From positions 152,063,741 through 152,127,740 of the forward strand of contig CM043945.1 in assembly GCA_014529385.2 (NCBI GenBank): 64,000 nucleotides of DNA, in the 5' to 3' direction. The notes under the pieces were generated by a model. The model saw only the letters and a list, made by a program, of their open reading frames with translations, had not been told where the DNA came from and did no database searches. Source of the stretch: Adiantum capillus-veneris (taxonomy: Eukaryota; Streptophyta; Polypodiopsida; Polypodiales; Pteridaceae). The position numbers and the translations under genes are program-made. This document shows positions 1 through 9,237 of the stretch, one piece after another; the first letter of the stretch is position 1; each line of letters starts with the position of its first letter.

Positions 1-1478
1 TATTTTAGTACGCACATTTGCTCAATAATGTTGCCTCTTATATCTCTTACTCTTGTTGTCTAATTTTTGATTACGGCCGATCTCTACTGAAGAGTCACTA
101 GATGAATCACTACTTGTGTCTTCTGCTCCCTTGGATAGATTGTCATTTAGGGTACCACTGGGTCCTGAATGGTTTGTCCCCACATTTGCACTAAGATTTA
201 ACTCAGATTATTCATCCTCAGAGTTGATTTGAATTGATGATTCTAACCCCAAATGGTGTGTGCTATAGTCTTGTGAGATGCTACTGGCTCCAATGTTAGT
301 CAAAGCCTTCATCTTGTAGGTCAACATAAGCTATATGCATTGCTTCTATCATATTTAAAGGAACAAGTGGTGGAATTTTGTCCCCCTCAGGTGTTACCCA
401 GGTCATCCCCTTATCTCCCCAGGTGTTTATGGTTACTGCTAGGTATACCCAATCCATATTGTCAGACTCAGTCATCCCAGGTAGAACATCCATATAAGGA
501 GAATCTTCCCCCACATCAGTGTCCACTTTACACGTGTAACAATACTGCAATAGGGCTGAGTGAACTGTCGTGTCAGATCTATGATCAATTTTAAATCTGT
601 TTCCTAGAGGATGTGCTCGACCAGTTGCAAGATCCACTTGAATGACAAAATCTTGGAACTGCAAGTAGACATGGTTTTTAGACCACTCATGCACCATTTT
701 TTCCTCCCTCATGAAAGGACGTCCTAAGATCATTTCAGATGTCATAGTGTGCTTGGAGAAACCCATAACAATGAAGGTATTTCTTATTTTGTCTCCAAAG
801 ACCTTGATCTTGAGATCTTCTAGCATCCCAATAGGTTTAACAATAGATCCATTGGCCATCTTTAATGGTTGTGGTCCCAAGGAGAGGTCTTCCCATAGTT
901 TCCTGGCAATTTTTAGTCACAATGCTAACCCCAGTTCCACCATCAAGGATTCCCTTCATAGTTAATCCCTTGGTAGTGATTGATATGGTTGCATTGGATT
1001 CATCTCCCTCAAAGTATCGTCCCAACTTCTTAACAGGTATTTCTACAATAGATTTTTCATCTAGGTTGGGTTGTGGATCTAAGTGTTCCTCCTCTATTGG
1101 CATCTCCCAAGCTCCATCCATCTGTGAAAATTGTGGTAGCCCGACCTTCAGTTCTCCATTGAGGAAAGCTCGAAGAGATAAGAATAGCTCGGGGTGTCCA
1201 TATAGTTTGGACAAGATGGTGGTTCTAACTTCTGAAGCCATGAAACCCATCAATTTTGTAATATTTAACAACACTTTTTGGGCTTCGGTCCCTAAACGTG
1301 GGGAAGATGGAATTTCCATTTCTTTGATAGGGTCAAATAGTCCCTTTGTATACATTCTTTCCAACAAGAAGTGAGTATGTCCACTTTCCCATGACTTTAA
1401 GTCACTTTCTTCTTGGATGACACTAGGTATGGCTAGGGATTTATGGACTTTGTGAGGTTGTTGTTGCGTAGGGAACAA
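1..1478 (-). pseudogene. Retropepsin-like protease and downstream linker of element B, frameshifted
   Basis: The minus strand reads openly from 1478 to 837 and then continues in another frame from 880 to 296, so at least one frameshift lies near 840-880. The protease active-site region reads LDGGTGVSIV at about 918-947. The family consensus is D-S/T-G, so the S/T is replaced by G. The C-terminal flap motif ILGRPFM follows at about 709-730. Positions 295-1 are the low-complexity serine/aspartate linker that leads to RT in this clade. Element A has DSGVGVAIA and ILGRPFMR at the same places. Frameshift plus altered active site suggest it is not functional. Confidence 0.75.
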
Positions 1479-2475
1479 TGTGTGTGTAATCCTGCCTAGG
1501 TGCTGGTTCTAGATCCCTTTGGGTATCTTCTACCAAACTCCTTAATTGCTTGACTTGCTCGATCTCCTCTGTAGGGTTTGGGTAAGTTCCTATCTTCTTC
1601 TTAGATCCTGGCCATTATGGCTCATGATGATCTTCCTTGTTGGTTTCTTTCTTAGTGGTCATTTTGGTCTCATGGGTTTCACCTGCATCAGAATCCTCTT
1701 CAGCGTCGTTCATATACACATGGTTGTCTCACCAATCCCTATGTTGGTCTTTGAACTGGGGTCCTGACTTCGTTGCTTTTTGCGATCTCCTTTTTCATGT
1801 TTTTTTCTTCTTCTAAGGTTGGGCAATTGATGCCCTCTCTCTTTCCTCAAGAATATAATTTTGTTTTTGGAGAATCAATTGTGTGAGTACATTCACTAGT
1901 ACCACAGGTGTACTTTGTGATGGCTCCTCGGTAACCTCAATCAAGTTTCATGACATGATCTTCGATGCATTTAGATTATTCGAACATTGGGCAACCAAAT
2001 GATCTATGCCACATTGATTACACGTGTAGCATTCTTTTGTAGCCTAATAGGACACTCGGCTACACGACATGGACCTCCACACTCATAGCATTGAAGAGGT
2101 GGTCTCTTGGTAGTGTAATTGATATTTTGGCGTCTTGCAGTAAGAGCAGCTACTTGATAGACATGTTTGACTTGTCCCCAATAGTCCTTCATGTATTATT
2201 GTGGAATTTCTTCAAGCACATCAATCCCATAGGCAATAGTAGGGTCTATATCTTCCTCACAGTCTTCCTAACAAGCAATAGATGACTCACAACCCACTTG
2301 ATTCACAGAAGTAATTCTCGGATGTGGTGATTGCGATCCTAGCACTGGAGGTGGTAAGGGTGTTGTTTGAACAAAATTTTTGGCCCTAGGGACCATGTGT
2401 TGTGATGCTTGTTCAAGAGGTGGGGCGGGTATCAATGCAGGCACTCGAGGTGTGTCCGTCCATGCTAAGCTCTTT
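1479..2475 (-). pseudogene. Gag C-terminal region of element B with zinc knuckles, several stops
   Basis: Fragments in different frames make up this part. One piece at 2192-2004 contains CYECGGPCRVAEC, a zinc knuckle whose expected His is Cys. Downstream at about 2022-1984 a second knuckle reads CNQCGIDHLVAQC, spacing C-x2-C-x3-H-x4-C. Element A has two knuckles with the same unusual x3 spacing, so this is a family feature. A proline-rich stretch (PAPPLEQASQ) lies at 2476-2270. Stops and frame changes at about 2190-2270 and 2000 break the frame. The stretch 1479-2003 still reads as coil-like linker in pieces. Confidence 0.65.
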
Positions 2476-3930
2476 TTATTCAGACGCAGGCTTGGTCTCT
2501 TCTTTGGGCTTAGGTTCTGGCCTTTGCTCTTGCTCCTCATCTTGGTGTTCTTCTTGATTGTCCCCAACCTCCTTATCTTCTGGTGGAGGGCTGCTAGGAG
2601 GCGGTGATGGCTGTGGGCTGGGTTTAGGGCTACCTGGTAAAGCCGCAGGTTTTCCTGTAAAGTCTCTGTCTTCTTTCATTTTTCTTTCCCTTTCTTGGTT
2701 TTCTTGTTCATCTAGCAATGTCTGCCTTATCTGCTCCACTTCTTCCTCGGTGAAAGGGACATGGGGAATGTTTTCCGCCGCAGCATCAAGAATCTCGAAA
2801 TTCTTGATATAGTCTTCAAAGCGGTCCCTCTGCACTCTTCTGGATGATCCGGACATAGACTCGAGAGACGAATTCCATAATTCGTTTAAATCACCCTTGA
2901 GGGCTCTTTCTGCTCGGAAACTCTCCATCAGCCTCTCGAGTCTAGCTGCATTTTGTGATCTTGTCTCTTTGGCCGGCACTTGAGCAGACTCCGTTTTTCC
3001 TTTCTTCTGCTCAGGTTGCTCCTCTGCCACTGGCTCTAGTTGTCTCTTCAACCTTGTAGCCACCCTTGGTGCTCGTTGTGGCTCGTCTTCTTTGTCTTCC
3101 TTTACCCTTAGCCAATCATTCTGAGATGGGGGGTCAGGCCACCTTCCATTGGCGTGTAGTGCTTCATAAATTACCTTGGTTATCATTTCTCCTGGCACTA
3201 TGTAGGTTGGCTTTTTGTTCCCCATTTTTACCAAGCTTTCATGTATGTATGCCGCATAGTTGATTATCTTTGGGGTGCCTTTTGTCATTGCCCAAGTAAA
3301 CGTTGTGGAAATTGCACCTGGCGGCATCCTGTACTTCTGTGGCCTCTTCGTGCACATGTGGAAGTACTGGTTGTACAATTGGCTCATGATCGCCACATTT
3401 GGGTTGGCGATGTCGTCAAAGGTGTAATTGGCCTTTTTCTCTTTGTACACCTTGACTTCATCCCTTCTTTTTGTCACACTGTCTCCTTGATTAGAGAGAT
3501 CTAGTGCATGGGCTACAACCCGCTCCGTGATTATGATTTCTGTATCGGGTCTGCCGTGCAAATCTGTCACCCTGGCCATTCCATCCTCTTTGATGCTTGT
3601 TACAAACTCCCATACTCTTTTGACGTCCACTCCTGCTGGTATTGCTTCGAAATAGTTATGGAGGTCAATTTTCTCCAAGTAGCCGGCCATTTTTCTTCGG
3701 ACAAATTCATTGAGCTCTCTTGGCAGCATTGGCAGCTCTATTACATTGCCGTCATTGTCTTTGAACACCCCTTGGTAGATCTTTAGGTCGTTTGACTCTA
3801 ACAGATCTTCCTGTATCCAGGTGCTGGTGGGCTTTAGTGTTCCCTCTGGAATGACAAATGGTTCCACCTCGTCCAGATAATCTTTGATTGTCATTCTCTT
3901 CTTCTTTGCCGGTGACTTCGAGGCTGCCAT
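2476..3930 (-). CDS. Intact 484-residue first ORF of element B, function unknown
   Basis: The ORF is uninterrupted from an ATG at 3930 (MAASKSPAKKKRMTIKDYL). The open frame extends a few codons further upstream but without another ATG. It stands where gag stands in element A, yet lacks the recognisable retrotransposon gag motifs of that protein. The first 270 residues look globular. Residues about 280-420 are charged and coiled-coil-like, and the C-terminus is a Pro/Ser then Glu/Lys-rich tail. It lies just upstream of the zinc-knuckle region, so a capsid/nucleocapsid precursor role is the simplest inference. It may instead be an extra ORF or a captured sequence; I do not recognise the family. 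Being open amid a broken gag-pol is notable. Confidence 0.6.
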   Translation of the reverse strand: MAASKSPAKKKRMTIKDYLDEVEPFVIPEGTLKPTSTWIQEDLLESNDLKIYQGVFKDNDGNVIELPMLPRELNEFVRRKMAGYLEKIDLHNYFEAIPAGVDVKRVWEFVTSIKEDGMARVTDLHGRPDTEIIITERVVAHALDLSNQGDSVTKRRDEVKVYKEKKANYTFDDIANPNVAIMSQLYNQYFHMCTKRPQKYRMPPGAISTTFTWAMTKGTPKIINYAAYIHESLVKMGNKKPTYIVPGEMITKVIYEALHANGRWPDPPSQNDWLRVKEDKEDEPQRAPRVATRLKRQLEPVAEEQPEQKKGKTESAQVPAKETRSQNAARLERLMESFRAERALKGDLNELWNSSLESMSGSSRRVQRDRFEDYIKNFEILDAAAENIPHVPFTEEEVEQIRQTLLDEQENQERERKMKEDRDFTGKPAALPGSPKPSPQPSPPPSSPPPEDKEVGDNQEEHQDEEQEQRPEPKPKEETKPASE

Positions 3931-4095
3931 AGATCCTGCTGCACTTAGCAATCCAAAGTTTGCGTTTTTTCCATATCAGCTACGAAAATGAGTTTTACTT
4001 ATCCAAATGACTTGAAAATTGAAATTATAGCTTAAAAGGAACTTGTGAAGCTGTGCATGTGCTCACAGTGAAAATCTGGCCAAAAAATTCCATCT

Positions 4096-4972
4096 AGACA
4101 TCCTACACGTAGGATGTCTTTTTCTTCAGAATTGGTTCATACTTGACATGTAGGTAGTGTAAGGCTCATGGAACATGGTTATAAGCTTGGATTTGAATTT
4201 GGATGTCAAAAAGTGGATTTTTGGGCTGATTTAGGCTTTAGGTCACAATTTGGGTAGATTTTCCATCATGGGTAGCAATTGATGTCCAAATGGGTTGAAA
4301 CTTGGTATATGGGCTCAATGCATCATGGTATTGGCTTCTATGATGTCATTTCTTGCACAAAAGGCTAAATTTAAGCTTAAGACATCCTACACGTAGTATG
4401 TCTATTTCATCAGAATTGCATGAAACTTGTTCTATGGGTTGTCCTTTGTCTATGAAACATGGCCATGTTCTTGGATTTGAATTTGGATAAGATTTGATGC
4501 CTGTAGGGCTCTGTGAGGTGTTTTTGGGCTCAATTATTGTATCTTGAAGGTGTTGGGGGTCAAGAGTGACTAGAATGGCTTCAAACTTGACATATGGGCT
4601 CTTGCTGATGAGGTGATTGAATCTGGGATGACAAAACATCCCCCCCATGCCAAGAAGGTCAATTAGACATCCTACGCGTAGGATGTCTTATTCCTCATTT
4701 TTACTTCCTTACCACATAGAAAGTTAGCTGATGTGTATGTGAATGTGTTGTGCAAATTTCATGAGATTTGGACAAGATTTGGTAGGTCAATGGCCCATTA
4801 GTGCCTTTATGCCCTAACTTTGTGTTTTCCATGCATATGAGGTCAAATCTGATCCAAATGTGATGAAACTTGGTGTAGGGCTTGTAAATGTCATTCAGAA
4901 CATGTGCATGACAAGAATTGTTGGGTTTTGTGCCAAAAAATTCCCTTGAGACATCCTACGCGTAGGATATCT
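4096..4972. repeat. Four 24-bp palindromes at 284-285-bp spacing (leader of element B)
   Basis: Copies are at 4096-4119, 4380-4403, 4665-4688 and 4949-4972. The ideal copy is AGACATCCTACG followed by its exact reverse complement; 4665 is a perfect palindrome. The 4096 and 4380 copies have CA for the central CG, 4380 also has one arm mismatch, and 4949 has one arm mismatch. Flanking text is a diverged tandem repeat of about 285 bp (for example cttggatttgaatttgga after the first two copies), with the palindrome much better conserved than the spacers. The same palindrome occurs twice in the leader of element A. Confidence 0.9.
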
Positions 4973-6749
4973 CCTGATGATTTTTCCAGTGTTAGTGCTC
5001 CCAGTGCTTGCCCTTTGCCCCCCTAAGTCACTTTTGAGCCTAATTTCAATAAAAAAGTCAAATGGATAGAGTATAACTCCTTGTGTGGACTTCAGAGCCT
5101 CCGAGCCGTTTTTTGACTTTTGGAGTGCTTTTTGGCGATGAAATTCCTCGACGTTGGTCTCCATAGCTTCCCAATCCCTTGGGGATCCTTGCCGTATGGT
5201 TTTTGTTGACTTTGGCTTCACCGGAGCTCCATTTGGCAATTTGTCGCTCTAGAAGCACCCGTGGTTGCGTTTACATACCTTTGATGATTTGTGGTGGTCT
5301 ACCACCATAGGACTTGGTTGTTGATGGTTTAGGAAAGCCGCTCGTGAAGTTTGGTGGCAAACGGACTTGCGGTTTGGCCACAAGTGCATTTTGACGCTTT
5401 GTGTGTCTGATGCCGTTTCTGAGGTTTAGTGCCGCTTCGGGTCACTTTTGGGTCATGCGGGTCATATGGACTTGTCGAGCATGTCGAGATGCTCCTACCC
5501 ATAAATTTTGGTAGCATTTGGTCGCCGTTTCGCTGATTTCCCATTTGGTGGCCTCTTGCGTTTCTGGGAATTAGGGTTTTTCCCGATGGTTTCCCACTGC
5601 CTTTGGCTATCCAGGACTGGTCTCCTAGACTAGGGTAAGCTGTTGATGAAGTCTTGTTGCTTTTGGGTTAGCCGTTAGGCCGCCGTTTCTACTTGCAGGT
5701 CTCTACCGCTCGCTTTGTATGTGACCTCTACGCTAGTTTTCGCGACAAAATGACAAACATGCGTGAAAAGCTCAAGGTGGTGAGCTTACCTCTCATGTCT
5801 GGAGCTGGTCGGGTAGACGTGCGCGTCGTAGAAGCTGCTGGAAGGTCGATCCGCTCTAGGTGGCAAAAGCTCTCTCCACAAGGTCAATAGTGAGAATGAG
5901 CTAAAAATGGGGTGAAAAATTCTTATAATGGAAGTCCCTGAACCATTTTTCATGAAATTTGACATGTGCTCCTATCTTTCTGCAAGATGCAGTTTAGGCT
6001 CAAAAATTTCTTGATTTGGACTCCATTTGCTCTGTTTACCAGATAATTTGTCTCTTCGGTCAAAACCTGGCTAAAACATGCTTTCCGCTCCAATCTCATA
6101 ATTGCACCCCCACTGTACCATAGGTTGTTCTTTGGTCACTGGTCATCCCCATATTTTTTGTTTTTCATTACGACTGTTTTTCACTTGTTTTTTGTATTTT
6201 TGAAGCTTTTCTGCCAAAAATTAGCAAAATTAAAAGGAAAATAGCAAATCAAACCCAGAAAATTCCCAAAATTCATAATAGATCACAAACATCACCGAAA
6301 CACATTATATACACTCTCATGCAAATTTTATGGCCGGATTTCTCCGTTGTACCAATATTTTGCCTTAAAAATGGCTATTTCTACTTATATACACACACCT
6401 AGGGGCTTGATTTGGCGTTTGGCCCCATATACCTGTAGCTTCATGCTGTATAAGGGCATATATACTTGGGTTACTCCAGAAAATTTCGCAATCAAACGTC
6501 AAACCTTAAAATAGTCGAAAATCATGCCCTTTTTTGCTGTTTCTGTTATTAATTCCGCATTGAGAATGCCTCCCTCCCTCCTAGTCGGAGTCCTCCCGGA
6601 CGACAAGGTTTCGCCTCGGAGTATGTGCCGTGCATAGGTTGAAAAAGTCGTGCTAATGCCTGGCCAATTAATGTGGCCCTATTTTATGCATACTCGGTCA
6701 ATGCATGGAAAAATTAATGTTGTGCAAGAGAAGGGAATAAGCAAGATGC
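4973..6749. other. Non-coding stretch between elements A and B
   Basis: Only short chance ORFs are seen. The stretch should hold the 3' end of A (downstream of 6750 on the minus strand) and the 5' end of B, but no sequence matching the 5' LTR of A at 22487-23250 was found by eye and no primer-binding site was recognised. AT-rich text with short TATATACAC runs lies at 6300-6480. A GC-richer patch lies at 6570-6620. Confidence 0.5.
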
Positions 6750-7335
6750 TTATTGGCATTCGCCGTCGAGGCTTCCTGCTTTCTTTGCAAGTAGCTGCTG
6801 TAACTCTACTTCTCTCTGTTTAATTGTCTTTTTGGCAAGAGGCAATTGCTTTGCCGACACTGTTGTTGGAGTCGTATCTGTATCTGAGGATAGAAATGGC
6901 CTAGATGTGATAGCTATGGGCCTTATGGCCTTGGCTTTCCATTGGTAGTTTGGTGCTGCCAACTTTTGTAGATGGTTTGGCACTTTATTGTTTGCCACTG
7001 GTTTTTCTGTCATCGGCATCCACATATATCGGTTCCTCTTGTTGACCTGCAGATGTCTGCTTTCTATTGTTGCTTGTACCGTAAGTATTTCCTTTGTCTT
7101 TTGCTTTGGTACCCAAATGTGAGTGACATTTGGGTTATGGCTAAGCATTTTCTGTGGGATCCATATCTGCTTGGTTACCTTGGTTTTGGGTTGCACCGTC
7201 TGCTTTGTTGGAATCCGGTTGTTACATTGTTTCTTTCCCTCCATGGCCTTTCTATCCTTCCGCATCCATACTTGTTTACCTTGTTTTGGTAGCCTAGATT
7301 TTTGCAGTGTAGCCGGTGACTTCAGCTGTCTGTGA
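6750..7335 (-). pseudogene. Post-integrase ORF of element A with W-P repeats
   Basis: Downstream of the integrase frame, the minus strand is open from 7265 to 6750 (171 residues), and its frame extends upstream towards 7335. It is lysine/glutamine-rich and contains repeated short motifs IWIPQK, IWVPKQK and MWMPM at intervals of about 22-35 residues. The C-terminal end is a basic, coil-like tail. In Athila elements an extra ORF (often called env-like) commonly follows pol, but I see no signal peptide or membrane segment here. Function is unknown. Confidence 0.5.
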
Positions 7336-8160
7336 TTAGCACGGTTGGCCTTTACCTGGATGTGATGTGCTACTTTCCAGCACTTGGGGAGTAGGATGAA
7401 GTTGATCTGTGACTTGGAGCTGTTGGTATAATCCGTAAGAGATCAAATTTGCTTGAGCACCCGAATCGAGCAAGACTGTTGATTCAACTTGATTATTGCC
7501 CACCTTGACTGTAATTATTGGCTCTACTGTTTCCTCCGCCAAGTTCATCAATCGAATGGCATTGATTCTCAATGGTGGTTTACTATGTTGTTTTTGTCGC
7601 AGAAGCCGTCTTTTTGCAATGCGTTCTTGTGCTTCAGCTTGAGCTTCCTCTCGTACTCTCTGTTTTTCCTTCATTCTTTGCTTCCCTTGGTGAATTTGTT
7701 GGAGCATCTCCTGTGTGAGTGGTAGATGATATCTCCTCAGTCGAGACCCACTAATCCAGTTTGGCATTTCTTCACCTGCTAATGTAGCAAGCTTGACAGC
7801 TCCACTTTGCGATAGATCATGAATCACAAATGGTCCCATCCCTCGCTTTTTTAGTTTCTTGGCATGTTGCTTCAAGGTATAAACAAGTACGTAATCACCT
7901 ATTTTGAACTCTTTGGTACGCACATGTTTGTCAAAAAATTCCTTTTGTCTTCTCTTTTTAGCATAGATCGAAGCGACAGCTCGTAAGCGGAGTTCATCTA
8001 GCTTTTCAAGATCATTAATTCTTGAAGAGAGTTCATGCCCTGTCCATTCCAAGCTTGTTGCTACTCGTAGAGTTGGGATTAAAAACTCTATGGGTAGTAT
8101 AGCATTTAGCCCAAACACCATCTTGTATGGTGTTGTTCCTATTGATGTTTTGTAAGCTAC
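7336..8160 (-). pseudogene. Integrase C-terminal part fused to a second retropepsin-like motif
   Basis: The open frame 8121-7336 starts with the end of the integrase core (MVFGLNAILPIEF, the usual tail motif) followed by an SH3-like integrase C-terminal region (FKIGDYVLVY, GPFVIHDLSQSGAVKLATL). It then has a glutamate/arginine-rich coil (about residues 150-190). Near the end is VESTVLLDSGAQANLIS, which fits the D-S-G-A active-site pattern of an aspartic protease. Element A already has a protease upstream of RT, so this is a second, post-integrase protease-like domain. It ends about 35 residues later, so it is at best a half domain. Confidence 0.6.
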
Positions 8161-8163
8161 CCT

Positions 8164-8787
8164 TTATGCCCATAGTGTTGAGTGTAGCTGCTGATCCCAA
8201 TCGGTTCTTGATTCTGACACTATTTTAGTGAGAACCGTGCATAGTGTTTTATTCGTGGCCTCCGCTTGCCCATTGGCCTGTGGATGGTATGGTGCTGATT
8301 TCCTATGTATGACCATGAATTCCTCTAGTAGATATTCAATGACTTCATTGAGGAAGTGTGTTCCACGGTCACTGAAAATTTCTATTGGTAACCCGTAACA
8401 TACAAAAACATTCTCATACAAAAATTGAGTTGTGGTGCATGCATCAGCTTTTTGTGTTGCTTTGGCCTCGACCCATTTTGTGAGATAGTCCGTAGCCACA
8501 ATGATATATTGAGTATGGGTGCGATATGCAAGGGGTGATATAGGTCCCACAAAATCAATGCCCCATTTTGCAAATTCCCTTGCCCCCATCATTGGCCTTA
8601 ATGGCATCTCATCTCTTTTGATTGGTATCTTGGTGCGTTGATATGCATCACAACGCTTTACAAACTCATCGGCATCCATGTGCAATGTAGGCCACCAAAT
8701 TCCTGCGGTTAAGACAATTTTTGCCGTCTTATCGCCCAAAAAATGGCCTCCACTTACTCCGCTATGTGCATGTTCGAGAATCAGCAG
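8164..8787 (-). pseudogene. Integrase catalytic core of element A (rve domain)
   Basis: Open from 8739 to 8164 with in-frame stops at both ends (TAA near 8785-8787 and near 8162), so the protein is broken by nonsense codons. It begins with a zinc-binding H2C2-type module (AHSGVSGGHF, then RCDAYQ, where the last Cys is Tyr). The DDE core residues are visible: D in GIDFVGP, D in SDRGTHF, and E in PQANGQAEATN. The core joins the dsDNA ends of the element to target DNA. Its neighbours are the duplicate zinc module at 8788-9237 and the C-terminal domain at 7336-8160. Confidence 0.8.
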
Positions 8788-9237
8788 TTATTCGCTTTCA
8801 CTTGCACAGATTCTAAGTTGATTGTCCTTTCCCCGCTTATAGAGTTGATTTCCAATTAACTGAAAGTCACAAGCTTCCAGCTCTATAGCTTTCTCCCGTG
8901 CTCTTGTAATGTTCTCAGGGAACGTTCTAGTGGTTAGGAAGTCAACAATATATTGACTCCATGCAGGTGCTATGTTCGCCCGAAACAAAGTTGCGTGATC
9001 CACCGATCGTTTGGCACTACATACTGTACAATTGGTAACATAAGAATGTGTATCCGCATACATAGTTGGCCAATAAACCCCTAACTATTTCAGTCTCTGG
9101 TGTGTTTTCACTGTTGAACAATGAAATACACAACTCTGGACATGTGCCTCTTCAAGGTAGCACTCGAATTCTTACGGATTTATACATAATCGTAGGATTA
9201 GGTCAGATTCAAGATGATACAGCCGTCCTGCTATCAA
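8788..9237 (-). pseudogene. Extra copy of the integrase zinc-binding module and connector
   Basis: The minus strand from about 9237 reads, with two stops, a module of the pattern AGRLYHLE ... EEAHVQSC ... GVYWPTMYADTHSYVTNCTVC, which is an H-x-H-C-x2-C integrase zinc-binding domain. It is followed at 8970-8790 by a typical Athila connector (IVDFLTTRTFPE, LIGNQLYKRGKDNQL) and then by a second zinc module at 8790-8650. Two such modules in tandem between RNase H and the integrase core are not the usual layout. Stops near 9145 and 9075 show decay. Confidence 0.65.

Larger units (their letters stand above)
1..5000 (-). mobile_element. Athila-like Ty3/gypsy element B, 5' part, truncated by window edge
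   Basis: Reading the minus strand from 5000 down gives a leader with palindromic repeats, a 484-residue ORF, a zinc-knuckle stretch and an aspartic protease, the 5' order of a gypsy element. RT, RNase H and integrase would lie beyond position 1. The zinc knuckles and the protease match those of element A in layout and wording (for example ILGRPFMR), so A and B are related. No 5' LTR or primer-binding site was recognised upstream of the leader, so the right boundary is uncertain. Confidence 0.7.

Noticed and set aside
4973-6749. 3' LTR of element A
   Set aside because: No copy of the 5' LTR text (for example ggacgggtacaccgcgacgg) was found here by eye.
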